In this document: piece by piece, positions 1 to 8,192 of the stretch
Position numbering within the stretch: position 1 is the first letter of the stretch
How the letters are laid out: each line of letters starts with the position of its first letter
Position numbers and translations under genes: made by a program
The notes under the pieces: generated by a model
What the model was told of the DNA's origin: nothing
What the model saw: the letters and a program-made list of their open reading frames with translations, nothing else
The model's database searches: none
NCBI RefSeq assembly: GCF_000612445.1
Contig: NZ_BALC01000002.1
Coordinates: forward strand, 186,001-250,000
Length of the DNA: 64,000 nucleotides
Origin: Liquorilactobacillus sucicola DSM 21376 = JCM 15457
GTDB taxonomy: Bacteria > Bacillota > Bacilli > Lactobacillales > Lactobacillaceae
Direction of reading: 5' to 3'

Positions 1-2
1 TG

Positions 3-140
3 CTTGATTCAATGGGAACAGTGCAGCTTTTGTTAGAACTACAATCTCAATGTGGCATTGATGTTCCTGTGTCTGAGTTTGAACGTAGTGAATGGGATAC
101 GCCTAATAAAATAATTGCGAAAGTTGAAAATATGCAGTAA
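3..140 (+). CDS. dltC: D-alanyl carrier protein DltC (3' end only)
   Basis: The C-terminal 45 residues of the D-alanine carrier protein of the dlt operon; the start lies outside the window. The visible part opens with LDSMG, whose serine is the attachment site of the 4'-phosphopantetheine arm in this family, and continues with the usual acyl-carrier helix and the ending [17 protein letters not shown]. The TAA stop shares its last base with the ATG of dltD, so the two genes are translationally coupled. DltC receives D-alanine from DltA and passes it on for transfer to teichoic acids. Confidence 0.95.
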   Translation, partial: LDSMGTVQLLLELQSQCGIDVPVSEFERSEWDTPNKIIAKVENMQ

Positions 141-1393
141 TGAATGTTTTCAAAAAACTATTTCAAATTTTTGGGCCTATAGCTCTTGCGGCACTTATAT
201 TGTTTGTTTTTCTCATCTCCCCGTTCGGTGTCAAAAAAATATCGCAAACAACGATCCAAAAAGCAGCTCTTTCACAGTCGCCTAATATCTTTAAGGGATC
301 AGCGGTGAAAGAAGCAGCCATGTCGCAGAACTATGTTCCATTCTTTGGATCATCAGAACTGTCCCGTATGGATGCCTTACACCCGTCGGTCTTAGCGCAA
401 AAATACCAACGTAACTATCGTCCGTTTCTCTTAGGATCGCCTGGAACACAGTCACTTACTCATTATTGGGGGATGCAAGGCATAAGTAAACAGCTTACAA
501 ATAAAAAAGCTGTTTTTATCATTTCTCCGCAATGGTTTGTGAAAAAGGGGATCGATCCCAATGCTTTCAGTTTTTATTATTCCAATCTGCAAACGGTCGA
601 ATGGCTGCGTCATGCTCGTGACACGCGAATGGATCGGTATGCAGCCTCGCGTTTACTGAACATGCCGTCCGCACGTTCGTCAGAGACGTTGGAACGATGC
701 ATTTTAAGAGTTGCGGCGGGACAAAAACTAACTTCGAATGAAAAAACATATTTGGATTTGAAATACAATATGTTGAAGCATGAGGATCAGATGTTTTCAA
801 TGCTGATGTTGAAAGACAGAAGGTCCTTGATTGAAGAGGGCGAAAAGCAGCTGCCCGACGAATACAATGTTGCAAAACTAAGCCAAGTTGCAGAAAACTT
901 AGGACACAAGAATACGACCAATAATCGTTTCAATGTTGATAATAATTTTTGGAACAAAAGGTTAAAGAAGAATTATCAAAAACTAAGGAACGAACAGAGC
1001 AATTTTAGCTACCTTAAGTCCGTTGAGTACTCCGACTTCCAACTTGTCTTGAATCAGTTTGCAAAACAACATACCGACGTACTCTTCATTATCCCGCCGA
1101 TTAATCAAAAGTGGGCTGATTATACTGGTTTATCGATGAACATGATACATCAGTTCAATCATAAGATTAAACATCAATTGAACTCGCAAGGATTCGATAA
1201 CGTTGTTGATTTGAGTGATGATGGTGCTTCACCATATTTTATGCAGGATACGATCCATTTAGGTTGGAAAGGCTGGCTTAAGGTGGATCAGCATGTTAAT
1301 CCATTTTTGAGTCAGAAACAAAGAACTCCTGTTTATAAAATAAATAACTATTTCTACACGAAGAGTTGGCAGCAAAGAGAAAATATTAACTAG
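140..1393 (+). CDS. dltD: D-alanine transfer protein DltD
   Basis: Last gene of the dlt operon, 417 residues, a normal length for DltD. It acts outside the membrane in moving D-alanine onto lipoteichoic acid, which lowers the negative charge of the wall. One N-terminal membrane anchor (about residues 10-30) is followed by an SGNH-hydrolase-like ectodomain: the serine block FFGSSELSR (about 69-77) and, near the end, DTIHLGW with Asp370 and His373, the family's catalytic residues. It overlaps dltC by one base and is followed by a terminator, so it closes the operon. Confidence 0.96.
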   Translation: MNVFKKLFQIFGPIALAALILFVFLISPFGVKKISQTTIQKAALSQSPNIFKGSAVKEAAMSQNYVPFFGSSELSRMDALHPSVLAQKYQRNYRPFLLGSPGTQSLTHYWGMQGISKQLTNKKAVFIISPQWFVKKGIDPNAFSFYYSNLQTVEWLRHARDTRMDRYAASRLLNMPSARSSETLERCILRVAAGQKLTSNEKTYLDLKYNMLKHEDQMFSMLMLKDRRSLIEEGEKQLPDEYNVAKLSQVAENLGHKNTTNNRFNVDNNFWNKRLKKNYQKLRNEQSNFSYLKSVEYSDFQLVLNQFAKQHTDVLFIIPPINQKWADYTGLSMNMIHQFNHKIKHQLNSQGFDNVVDLSDDGASPYFMQDTIHLGWKGWLKVDQHVNPFLSQKQRTPVYKINNYFYTKSWQQRENIN

Positions 1394-1444
1394 GCGAACA
1401 GATAAATTTTGTGGTACATTAGTTCAAAAGTCTTAAGCTAAATC

Positions 1445-1489
1445 AAAAAGAGATTGGGTCAAAAGATACAATTGATCCGATCTCTTTTT
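1445..1489 (+). terminator. Rho-independent terminator after dltD
   Basis: Arms at 1445-1460 and 1474-1489 (aaaaagagattgggtc against gatccgatctcttttt, with G-U pairs) end in a T run about 50 bases after the dltD stop. It ends the dlt transcript. Confidence 0.85.
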
Positions 1490-1656
1490 GTTGTTTTCAG
1501 GGGGATTGTAAAAAATATTCGCCTTACTGGTTAGTCATGGCGAGGATGTATTGTATGGGCACGACTTGCAACACGTACTTCGCTATAATCCAAGAAGTGG
1601 AATGTGCCCCATGAAACGTGTCTATGTGGAATATAAGAAGAGGAGGCAGGTTATAA

Positions 1657-1788
1657 TTGAGGAATACTTTAAAAGCTAATTTTTGGTTGATTCAGCTCTT
1701 GATCTTAGTATGTTTTTTAAGCTTCATAAATGTGTTCCATCAAATTCTTCGTCTATTCCTTATTACTTTTTTCAGTCAATTCAGTTAA
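1657..1788 (+). CDS. Possible small hydrophobic peptide, 43 aa
   Basis: A short open frame with a TTG start seven bases behind a strong AGGAGG-type site (1641-1647). It encodes a mostly hydrophobic peptide with one likely membrane helix (residues 8-25) and a second hydrophobic stretch (31-39). Its last 36 bases overlap the end of the convergent YslB-like gene. No family is recognised. The ribosome binding site is the main argument for it; the overlap and lack of a known relative argue against it. Confidence 0.25.
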   Translation: MRNTLKANFWLIQLLILVCFLSFINVFHQILRLFLITFFSQFS

Positions 1789-2265
1789 ATGAAGCGGGTC
1801 CTGTTCTGGAATAAGATTAGGATCTATTTTATCGTTGCGGTCCAACTGATTAAGGAACGTTACAACATTTTTACGCTTATCAATATCTTTAATAATCGTT
1901 TCAGAAATAAAGCCATTTTGATTTTGAATCGTTTCAGCAATGAAACCTGCTTCGAGTAAGAAGTCTGCTTGGGGATTATTTGTAAGACGCTGTTTTACGA
2001 TCGTCCCTTCCAATTTGAAGATTTGCTGTTTCTTATCACTTTTTGTTTTTTGCAGTTTGCCCCAGTTTGCCTGCTGGAAAAACAAAGGAAGATCCTCTTC
2101 AGCAGCTAAGAGAAATTCGCGTGCTAGTTTTTTTCCAGACCAGTACAAAATATTAGCGTTATCGCCGATCAAGTCCGGCAGTAAGTAATCTCGGATAAGT
2201 GCGTATCCAAATAGTGCGGTTTGTTTGTTGCTGTCCATCAATTCGTGGAATAGTTTGGCATCCAT
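1753..2265 (-). CDS. YslB-like protein, DUF2507 family
   Basis: A 170-residue soluble protein of the DUF2507 (YslB) family, found throughout Bacilli; its biochemical role is unknown. The N-terminal part with LIRDYLLPDLIGD, followed by the ILYWSGKKLAREF block, is the family's typical opening. The ATG lies nine bases behind a clear gaggag site. It is convergent with the dlt operon and divergent from rdgB. The charged C-terminal tail after about residue 140 looks poorly structured. Confidence 0.85.
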   Translation of the reverse strand: MDAKLFHELMDSNKQTALFGYALIRDYLLPDLIGDNANILYWSGKKLAREFLLAAEEDLPLFFQQANWGKLQKTKSDKKQQIFKLEGTIVKQRLTNNPQADFLLEAGFIAETIQNQNGFISETIIKDIDKRKNVVTFLNQLDRNDKIDPNLIPEQDPLHLTELTEKSNKE

Positions 2266-2296
2266 GGTTAGTCTCCTCTGTTAAAATCTATCTTCA

Positions 2297-2324
2297 ATTA
2301 TACCTTGCTGATTTTTAAAACAAA
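2297..2324 (-). promoter_or_regulatory. Promoter of the YslB-like gene
   Basis: On the minus strand a perfect -10 TATAAT (2297-2302) lies 16 bases from a -35-like TTTGTT (2319-2324), about 30 bases upstream of the start codon. Confidence 0.5.
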
Positions 2325-2436
2325 GACTAAAATCATATTTTTCATCAATTTGAATAAATTTGCTGTGCTGGAAAGAAATGTGAAAATGTATTATATTTGT
2401 AAAAGTAGTTAAATGCTTTTTAGTGGAGGCAAGCTT

Positions 2437-3033
2437 GTGACAACAATTTTGATAGCAACAAAAAATGAAGGTAAGGCAAAAGAATTCAGGGCCTTTTTTG
2501 AACCTAGGGGTTTCAAAGTCAAAACATTGAATGAGATGGAACAGGTACCGGAAATTATTGAAAATGGACAAACATTCGAGGAGAATGCACTTCTTAAAGC
2601 AGAGACATTGACAAATAAATTAAAAATGACAGTACTGGCGGACGATTCAGGTTTAATGGTCGATGCGTTGAATGGTGCTCCTGGTATTTTTTCAGCGCGC
2701 TATGCGGGGGACCATGATGATGCTGCTAACAAGGTTAAACTGCTGCATGAATTAAAGGGAGTACCGACAGATAAGAGAACAGCTACCTTCCACACCTCAT
2801 TGGTAGTGACAAGCATTGCTAGAAAACCGCTTATCGTCGAAGGTAATGTGAAAGGCTTTATCTTGGAAAAAGAACGGGGAACAGATGGTTTTGGCTATGA
2901 TCCACTATTCTATCTACCAAGTTTGAAAAAAACTTTTGCTGAGCTGACACCCGCTGAAAAAAATAAGGTCAGCCATCGTGGTAAGGCTGTTAGGGCTTTG
3001 AGCGTGAACTTTGATGATTGGTGGGAGAAATGA
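2437..3033 (+). CDS. rdgB: XTP/dITP diphosphatase (RdgB/HAM1 family)
   Basis: Cleaves XTP, dITP and ITP to monophosphates and so keeps deaminated purines out of DNA and RNA. The N-terminal ATKNEGKAKEF motif (7-17), the LADDSGL block (68-74; metal and catalytic aspartates) and GTDGFGYDPLF near the C-terminus are the family hallmarks. The chosen GTG at 2437 sits seven bases behind gtggagg; the upstream in-frame ATG at 2413 lacks a site. At 198 residues it has family length. The stop overlaps the start of the next gene, so both are co-transcribed. Unlike in many relatives, no murI precedes it. Confidence 0.95.
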   Translation: MTTILIATKNEGKAKEFRAFFEPRGFKVKTLNEMEQVPEIIENGQTFEENALLKAETLTNKLKMTVLADDSGLMVDALNGAPGIFSARYAGDHDDAANKVKLLHELKGVPTDKRTATFHTSLVVTSIARKPLIVEGNVKGFILEKERGTDGFGYDPLFYLPSLKKTFAELTPAEKNKVSHRGKAVRALSVNFDDWWEK

Positions 3034-3569
3034 TGAGTGAAGAGAAGACGAAGATATTGGTAGTCAGTGATAATCATGGTGACCATAAAATATTGGATAA
3101 GTTGATTGCAAAATATGACGGGGTGGTCGATGCAATGTTTCACTGCGGTGACTCGGAATTGGAACCTGATGATAAAATTTTTGAGCATTTTGCAGTGGTC
3201 ACGGGCAATTGTGACTATGATCCTGAATTCGCAGAGTATCTGGTACAGGATATAAACGGTACGCGTGTGCTATTAACGCATGGTCATTTGCTGGGTGTCA
3301 ATTTAGGCTTGGCACGCCTGAGCCTTTTTGCGCAAGAGAAGCAGGCACAGATTGCTTTATTTGGGCATACACATCGCTTAGGAGTCGAATACATTAATGG
3401 GTGTCTCTACCTTAATCCAGGCAGTATTAGCTTCCCACGGGGAAAATACAGCCAACTAGGCGGAACATATGCGATTATTGGCATAACGCCTGCACAATTT
3501 GAGGTCAGTTACTATAATCGTGCTTTTGAAAAGGTTCCTGAGCTTCAGTTCGTTTTCACTAGGAATTAA
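3033..3569 (+). CDS. YfcE/YsnB-type metallophosphoesterase
   Basis: A 178-residue calcineurin-like phosphoesterase. The motifs run in family order: VSDNHGD (11-17), GNCDYD, THGHLLG and GHTHRLG, followed by LNPGS; these ligate the two catalytic metals. Relatives hydrolyse model phosphodiesters; the cellular substrate is unknown. Its ATG overlaps the rdgB TGA (the ATG three bases upstream is too near the gggag site), giving a coupled pair with rdgB. Confidence 0.9.
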   Translation: MSEEKTKILVVSDNHGDHKILDKLIAKYDGVVDAMFHCGDSELEPDDKIFEHFAVVTGNCDYDPEFAEYLVQDINGTRVLLTHGHLLGVNLGLARLSLFAQEKQAQIALFGHTHRLGVEYINGCLYLNPGSISFPRGKYSQLGGTYAIIGITPAQFEVSYYNRAFEKVPELQFVFTRN

Positions 3570-3588
3570 AAGTTTAAGGCAAAGGAAG

Positions 3589-3783
3589 ATGAAAGTGCAA
3601 AACGAATTAAAGCAGCTTTATATTAAATTATTAAAATGGAGTGTGACAGTTTTAATTTTGTTTGTATCAAAACAGATTTTGGGTTACAATTGGCTGGACT
3701 TAGTAGTTATTGCAGGATGCATCTATTGCCTTTTTATCTTTGCGGTCTGTATTTATCTGCAATACAAGATTTTAAAAAAATAG
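3589..3783 (+). CDS. Small two-helix membrane protein
   Basis: A 64-residue protein starting 19 bases after the phosphodiesterase gene. It has two predicted membrane segments (about residues 14-31 and 35-57) and basic ends (LKWS, YKILKK). Start could be ATG 3589 or GTG 3595; the aaaggaag site favours the latter. No family is recognised. Position suggests it is the third gene of the rdgB transcript. Confidence 0.55.
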   Translation: MKVQNELKQLYIKLLKWSVTVLILFVSKQILGYNWLDLVVIAGCIYCLFIFAVCIYLQYKILKK

Positions 3784-3785
3784 TC

Positions 3786-3813
3786 TTGACAGTTACTGTG
3801 GATAATGTATAAT
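3786..3813 (+). promoter_or_regulatory. Promoter of tRNA-Glu
   Basis: Consensus -35 TTGACA (3786-3791) and -10 TATAAT (3808-3813) with a 16-base spacer, ending 14 bases before the tRNA. Confidence 0.85.
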
Positions 3814-3827
3814 TATAAGAGTAATTT

Positions 3828-3900
3828 TGCCCGTTGGTCAAATTGGTTAAGACGTCGCCCTCTCAAGGCGGAGTTACGGGTTCGATCCCCGTACGGGTGA
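3828..3900 (+). tRNA. tRNA-Glu (anticodon CTC)
   Basis: A 73-base cloverleaf: acceptor TGCCCGT/ACGGGTG with A discriminator, D stem GTC/GAC, anticodon stem TCGCC/GGCGG with loop CTCTCAA, T arm ACGGG-TTCGATC-CCCGT. The anticodon CTC reads GAG. CCA is not encoded. It is a lone gene with its own promoter and terminator. Confidence 0.93.
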
Positions 3901-3926
3901 TAATAGTATCTCTTTTTAATAATAGG

Positions 3927-3962
3927 AGATGGGCCAAAACTTGGTTTTGGCCCATCTTTATT
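3927..3962 (+). terminator. Terminator after tRNA-Glu
   Basis: Perfect 14-bp stem (agatgggccaaaac / gttttggcccatct) with a 3-base loop, followed by a short T-rich stretch. Confidence 0.85.
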
Positions 3963-4118
3963 GCTATTGTGAGGCTTTTTAGCAACAGTAGCGAGCATAA
4001 TAAACTCGGAGTGAAGAAGCTTGATTTTTTATTTCAGAAGGTTTTTACACGCAAAAAAACATTGTGGCGCAGCTGTGAGGCATGCTGAGTTTTAAGAAAA
4101 AAGTGCAGATTAAATAAA

Positions 4119-4146
4119 TTGATACTATAGTTTAAACTGCTATAAT
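4119..4146 (+). promoter_or_regulatory. Promoter of the 97-residue gene
   Basis: TTGATA (4119-4124), 16-base spacer, TATAAT (4141-4146), 63 bases upstream of the start codon at 4210. Confidence 0.7.
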
Positions 4147-4209
4147 TGAATATGAAGTCGGTCGTTGGGCTTTATACGATAAATGAGTGGTTAGTAAAGG
4201 AGGAGTGAC

Positions 4210-4503
4210 ATGCTGAGAAAAACTAAAAACTTTTTACAGGCAAACAACATAAACTATAAAAAAGAGCACGTCAATCCACTGATTGTTCCGGAAAGAGTTT
4301 ATGTTCTAAAATTCGGGAAGACAAAACTTAACAATCGTTTTATCGTTGAGCACACATATACTTGGACAGGTAGGATTAAGATAAACAAGATTTCTCTGCG
4401 TTTACACGGGCAACAGAGCCCGCGTGAGTTTCCAAATGAAACAGAGCTGTTGCACTACCTGAAGAGGAACATCAAGCGTTATACAGCTGATGTCAAAGAA
4501 TAA
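4210..4503 (+). CDS. Hypothetical protein, 97 aa
   Basis: A small basic soluble protein with no recognised family. It has a good promoter and a strong aaaggaggag site seven bases before the ATG, so it is very probably expressed. No signal peptide, membrane segment or cysteines. It is followed by a stem-loop and then by the tRNA-Gln gene that serves as integration site. Confidence 0.65.
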   Translation: MLRKTKNFLQANNINYKKEHVNPLIVPERVYVLKFGKTKLNNRFIVEHTYTWTGRIKINKISLRLHGQQSPREFPNETELLHYLKRNIKRYTADVKE

Positions 4504-4510
4504 TAGCCAA

Positions 4511-4561
4511 AGACAAAAGAGCTGGAGCAACATCAAAGATGACCTGCCCCAGCTCTTGTCT
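4511..4561 (+). terminator. Stem-loop after the 97-residue gene
   Basis: Arms agacaaaagagctgg(agc) and ccccagctcttgtct around a 20-base loop, directly after the stop codon. The T run is weak, so it may be a terminator or an mRNA 3' stabiliser. Confidence 0.6.
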
Positions 4562-4626
4562 GTCTAACGTAATCCAGCGCTAAAATGGATTACAGGTATC
4601 TGAGCAGATATTTTTTAGAAATTCTA

Positions 4627-4655
4627 TTGACAAAAAAGCCAAAATCTATTATTAT
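4627..4655 (+). promoter_or_regulatory. Promoter of tRNA-Gln
   Basis: TTGACA (4627-4632), 17-base spacer, TATTAT (4650-4655), 15 bases before the tRNA. Confidence 0.8.
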
Positions 4656-4670
4656 GAAATAGTTGATTTT

Positions 4671-4743
4671 TGGGCATTCGCCAAATTGGTAAGGCAGCGG
4701 ACTCTGAATCCGCAATTTACTGGTTCGAGCCCAGTATGCCCAA
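4671..4743 (+). tRNA. tRNA-Gln (anticodon CTG)
   Basis: Cloverleaf with acceptor TGGGCAT/ATGCCCA, anticodon stem GCGGA/TCCGC with loop CTCTGAA (anticodon CTG, reads CAG), and T arm ACTGG-TTCGAGC-CCAGT. CCA is not encoded. Its last 13 bases are part of the direct repeat that recurs at 9509, so this gene is the attachment site of the neighbouring element. Confidence 0.93.
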
Positions 4744-4799
4744 TGATGTCACTTAATTGACCGTTAATCGAGGTTAACTCCTTGATTAGCGGTCTTTTT
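4731..4799 (+). repeat. Left attachment repeat (tRNA 3' end plus terminator)
   Basis: 69 bases identical to 9509-9577, beginning with the last 13 bases of tRNA-Gln (ccagtatgcccaa) and running through the tRNA terminator. Confidence 0.85.
4759..4799 (+). terminator. Terminator of tRNA-Gln
   Basis: Stem gaccgttaatc / gattagcggtc followed by TTTTT. It lies inside the attachment repeat and is therefore duplicated at 9537-9577. Confidence 0.85.
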
Positions 4800-4806
4800 A
4801 TTTTTT

Positions 4807-6238
4807 GAGTCTCTGTCAAACTATATTGGTGGAACCATGAAGTCATCTGAATAGAGGGCTTCTTTATTTTACAATTAAAAGAATTCTGGCATAAAAATGA
4901 TTCATAGTTTTAAATCCATAACAGATGCGTTTAAGTGCTTTGATTTTACGATTGATTCCTTCGATAGATCCATTGGAAAGCGATGATTCACAGCTATTTG
5001 AAATATATTTTAAATTCTTTTTCAGGGTTGTAATTGAAGTATCCATTGGGGATTGCTGTTTTTTGTAATTAGTTAGAACTCGATTGAGTTTTTGGAAATT
5101 TTGTTTTTTAATTGCTTCTTGTATTTGGTGAGCTATTTCATATAGCATATTTAAGTTTTGAACTAGTAGTAAGCCCTAAATCAATCAGGTTTTGTTGCGT
5201 CATATATTCGTTAAGGCCTCTGAAATATTGTGTTTTTGAACAATTGCTTTTTCAGTGTCTTTATGAAACAAACGCCAATTGATTTTTAAAGCTTTGTAAA
5301 CGCGATTATGCTTATCGCCTTGTCGCTTTAAAAGCGTAACTCGAAGTTGATCAAACGCCTGATGTACCAATTGAACAATGTGAAAACGCTCAATAATGAT
5401 TTCAGCATTCGGGAAAAGGCGTCTGCTGAAAAATTGATAATTGACATTCAAATCAATGACAACTGATTTAACGGCTGAACGCTCAGCAAGAGAGTAACGA
5501 TTCTCAAAGTAAGCGCAAATACTTTTAGACAAGCGATTATCAAGAATTGAGACCAAATTATGATTTTTAGCATCGATGGCAATAAATGAATATGATTTGG
5601 CAACAGATTTGAACTCATCAAAACAAAGATGTTCAGGAAGAGCAGCAACACGCCGAGGTCTTTGAAAATTACGATATAAGATTCGTGCAACTGAACTAGG
5701 TGAAAGACCAACTATCTTGGCAATCGTGACGCTGGTAAGTGATTGTTTGGCTAATTTAAAGACAGCAGAATTGAGTCCGGTTGTAAGAGTGATTTTTTTC
5801 AACAATTGGAGTATGGGCTCCACAAGTTATTTGACAAGATTTACAAAAATAACGTTGTTTTCGAAGATACATCAAAATCATTGGACCATTAAGCGTTGTT
5901 AAACGAAGCTTGGTTAAGGTGATGCCATTTTTTATTAATGATTCAAAGCCACAGTTAAGGCAGTGGAAAAGCTGATAACTAAGACGAGCATGGACAACTT
6001 TAAAATGAAAGACAATGCCTTTTTTAGTGGGTTTAAGGTCTTCAACTTTAGAAAATTTGATATTTGGGTCTTTTATTTCAAGTAATTGTGCGATAAAATT
6101 CGATTGGGACATGGTTTATCCTTCTTTCGATTGGGTTTGGTCACTTAAATCGTAACATAGGATGCCATGTCCTTTAACGTATAAAACAAAAAACTGATGT
6201 TGATTTTATGTTTCACCAATATCAGAAAGTATAGACCC
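4807..6238 (-). mobile_element. Decayed ISL3-family insertion sequence
   Basis: About 1.43 kb, the usual ISL3 size. The ends form imperfect inverted repeats: left gagtctctgtcaaactatat, right (reverse complement) gggtctatactttctgatat, both continuing into attggtg. No 8-bp target duplication is seen (tatttttt against gattattc), so one flank may have been rearranged. The transposase inside is broken. Confidence 0.75.
4864..6112 (-). pseudogene. ISL3-family transposase, frameshifted
   Basis: Three open pieces (6112-5756, 5823-5200, 5148-4864) together make one ISL3 transposase of about 410 residues. The first piece has the N-terminal zinc-finger cysteines (HCLNCGFE, FCKSC), the second the HTH and DDE core with LCFDEFKS and VVIDLN, the third the NGSIEGINRKIK block carrying the catalytic glutamate. 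At least three frameshifts (near 5790, 5205 and 5150) disable it. Confidence 0.9.
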
Positions 6239-6239
6239 G

Positions 6240-6327
6240 ATTATTCTAGAGAATCTTTTTTGTGTGCAAACAAATAGATCCTCTAGTTAAAGAGAGTCCA
6301 TGAGTGATGTGGATTGTTCAAGTCCAC
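6240..6327. repeat. Structured repeat, copy 1
   Basis: About 88 bases that recur at 10337-10422 with high identity and more loosely at 12008-12067. Two internal stems can be drawn: ctct...agag and gtggatt...agtccac. It abuts the right end of the insertion sequence and lies downstream of the AbiH operon. Confidence 0.6.
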
Positions 6328-6413
6328 TTTATGATGTGAAATACTATAAGTATCACCATTTCTAACTAGATGATATCATTTTCTGATTATTTAAGTCCAA
6401 TATGTAATAGTCG

Positions 6414-7058
6414 TTAAACACCTTTTAGCTTTTCTGAAACATTTTTTGTAAAACCAAGTTTATTCAAAAGTTGTTGATAACTTTTAAAATAATTCTTTTC
6501 GTTTATTAAGGTGCCATCATCTGTTCTCATCCAAAAGTTTCCTCTTGAGTCTTTAAAAAGCATAATGACACCGTAGTTTACACCATTAAGGCTTGAGGAA
6601 TATTGTAGATTATTTGGATAGAAATTATATATTTCTTTTTCAGGAGGAACTATATCTAGAAACCATTTGTATGAGTCACCATATTTTTTTATTTCCTGAA
6701 TTTTACTGTTATTGTATTTTTGAGAAACTTTTTTATTACCATTAAAATTTCTTTTTACAACAATTAAGTAAACATTGTAGATAGGTTGAGAAGAAGAATT
6801 GATAGCTTGTACAAGAAAATTCATGTTACCATTAGGAGTTTTTTTATGTTGATTAATCCATGAAGAAACATCTGTAGCTTGTGCAGATAAAGATGCATTT
6901 TGCTTACTTTTAAACTCACTTTGTGTTATTTTTAACTGCTTATTTGTGCAAGAAAGTGATTTATGGTTAAAATAAATTGTTACACCAAGAGCAATAATGG
7001 TGATAGCTGTAGTAATATAAAAAGGAATCCAGTCGGATTTGGAATTATTTTTTGTCAC
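6414..7058 (-). CDS. Hypothetical membrane-anchored protein of the AbiH operon
   Basis: A 214-residue protein with one N-terminal membrane segment (about residues 12-30) after a short basic head, a polar linker, and a globular C-terminal domain; no known family recognised. It starts with GTG seven bases behind aggggag and follows the abiH stop by 14 bases, making it the last gene of the operon. The promoter at 9137-9164 is the only one visible, so it is co-transcribed with abiH. Base composition is AT-rich like its neighbours. Confidence 0.65.
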   Translation of the reverse strand: MTKNNSKSDWIPFYITTAITIIALGVTIYFNHKSLSCTNKQLKITQSEFKSKQNASLSAQATDVSSWINQHKKTPNGNMNFLVQAINSSSQPIYNVYLIVVKRNFNGNKKVSQKYNNSKIQEIKKYGDSYKWFLDIVPPEKEIYNFYPNNLQYSSSLNGVNYGVIMLFKDSRGNFWMRTDDGTLINEKNYFKSYQQLLNKLGFTKNVSEKLKGV

Positions 7059-7072
7059 AATTTGTCTCCCCT

Positions 7073-8192
7073 CTAAAATTCATTACTTTTAAGATGCTTA
7101 ATCTGTAGTCTGTTTTCTAGCATTAATTTTGTCATTAAATTTTTTCCATGAGCACCTGTTAAAGATTTTTCCCCATATATGGAAAGTAGTTTTTGAATTT
7201 GGTGTTCATATGTAATCATTTCTTCTGAATTTTCTTCATGAAAGTTACCATAATAGAAAACAAGAGTTACATCACTATCATAGATATTAAGATAATCAAA
7301 GACAGATTGAAAGTAAGCATAGTCAGCAACGGCTAATGAATGACCAAAAAACTTTATATATTTAATACCCTTATCAAGAAAATCGAATGCTTGTGATTGA
7401 TTTTCAGTTAAAGAGTTATGCATAATTTTCGACTCTTTGGTAAATTGGTGATGTAGATGGAATAGTAGATGAGTCTAATCCAAATATGATGTTTTTGTCG
7501 TCAGTAGTACCATGAATATTTCTAGTGAATTCATTATAATCTCCAAGTACAGAATAGTTAAAAGTTAGAATTTTCTTATTAGAAGTACGAGTTACATCCA
7601 TTGAATTTAGTAACTCAATATATTTGTAAGGAGAAGCAGTAGTTGTGTCTAAGTCTAAATAGTCTGTAAAAAGTTCTTCAAATTGATTCAATTGGTTAAG
7701 TAGAAATGTATAAATAGAAAGTTCAGATGAACTGACTTCAAAAATAATAGATTTTTTTTCAATATTTGTATCACTTAAATCATATTCCACTGATTTTTTA
7801 ATACTTTTAATTATTAATGCTAGTCTTTTATTTTTCTCAAAAAAATTCAAATATTCAAGTATAGTTAAATCTACCTTTTGGATATGTTTTTCATTCTGAA
7901 TTAGTACTTGTCTAATATTACTTTCAATATTTCTCCATTCAGGGTTGTCAGGAAGTTTTATTAATTGAAAGTAGTATACCCAAACATTAACAGTTTTATT
8001 ATCAAGAAGAGAATCACCAATTGACTTATTCACTTGGTATAAAGTGGTATTGTTCTCATATTCTGTATATTTTGGGAATTTTGATATTTTATCATTATTG
8101 TCAAGCCAACCGAAAAACTCATTATATGAGTTTTTTTGACCTAGAGCTAAATCAAAGCCATTACCTAATATTACAAGTCGTTCTTTCACCAT
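7073..8192 (-). pseudogene. AbiH-family abortive infection protein, split by a frameshift
   Basis: Two overlapping frames (8192-7416 and 7423-7073) together make one AbiH-type protein of about 370 residues. The first has the family opening ILGNGFDLALGQKNSYNEF (7-25) and, late, FNYS, NIHGT and IIFGLD; the second has the C-terminal FGHSLAVADYAYFQ and VTLVFYYG blocks. The correct frame after the break reads FTKESKIMHN. Loss of one unit of an eight-base direct repeat (caatttac) would explain the break. AbiH confers phage resistance by abortive infection in lactococci; the mechanism is unknown. The gene is coupled to its upstream neighbour (TGATG). It could be dead, or rescued by frameshifting. 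Confidence 0.85.
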
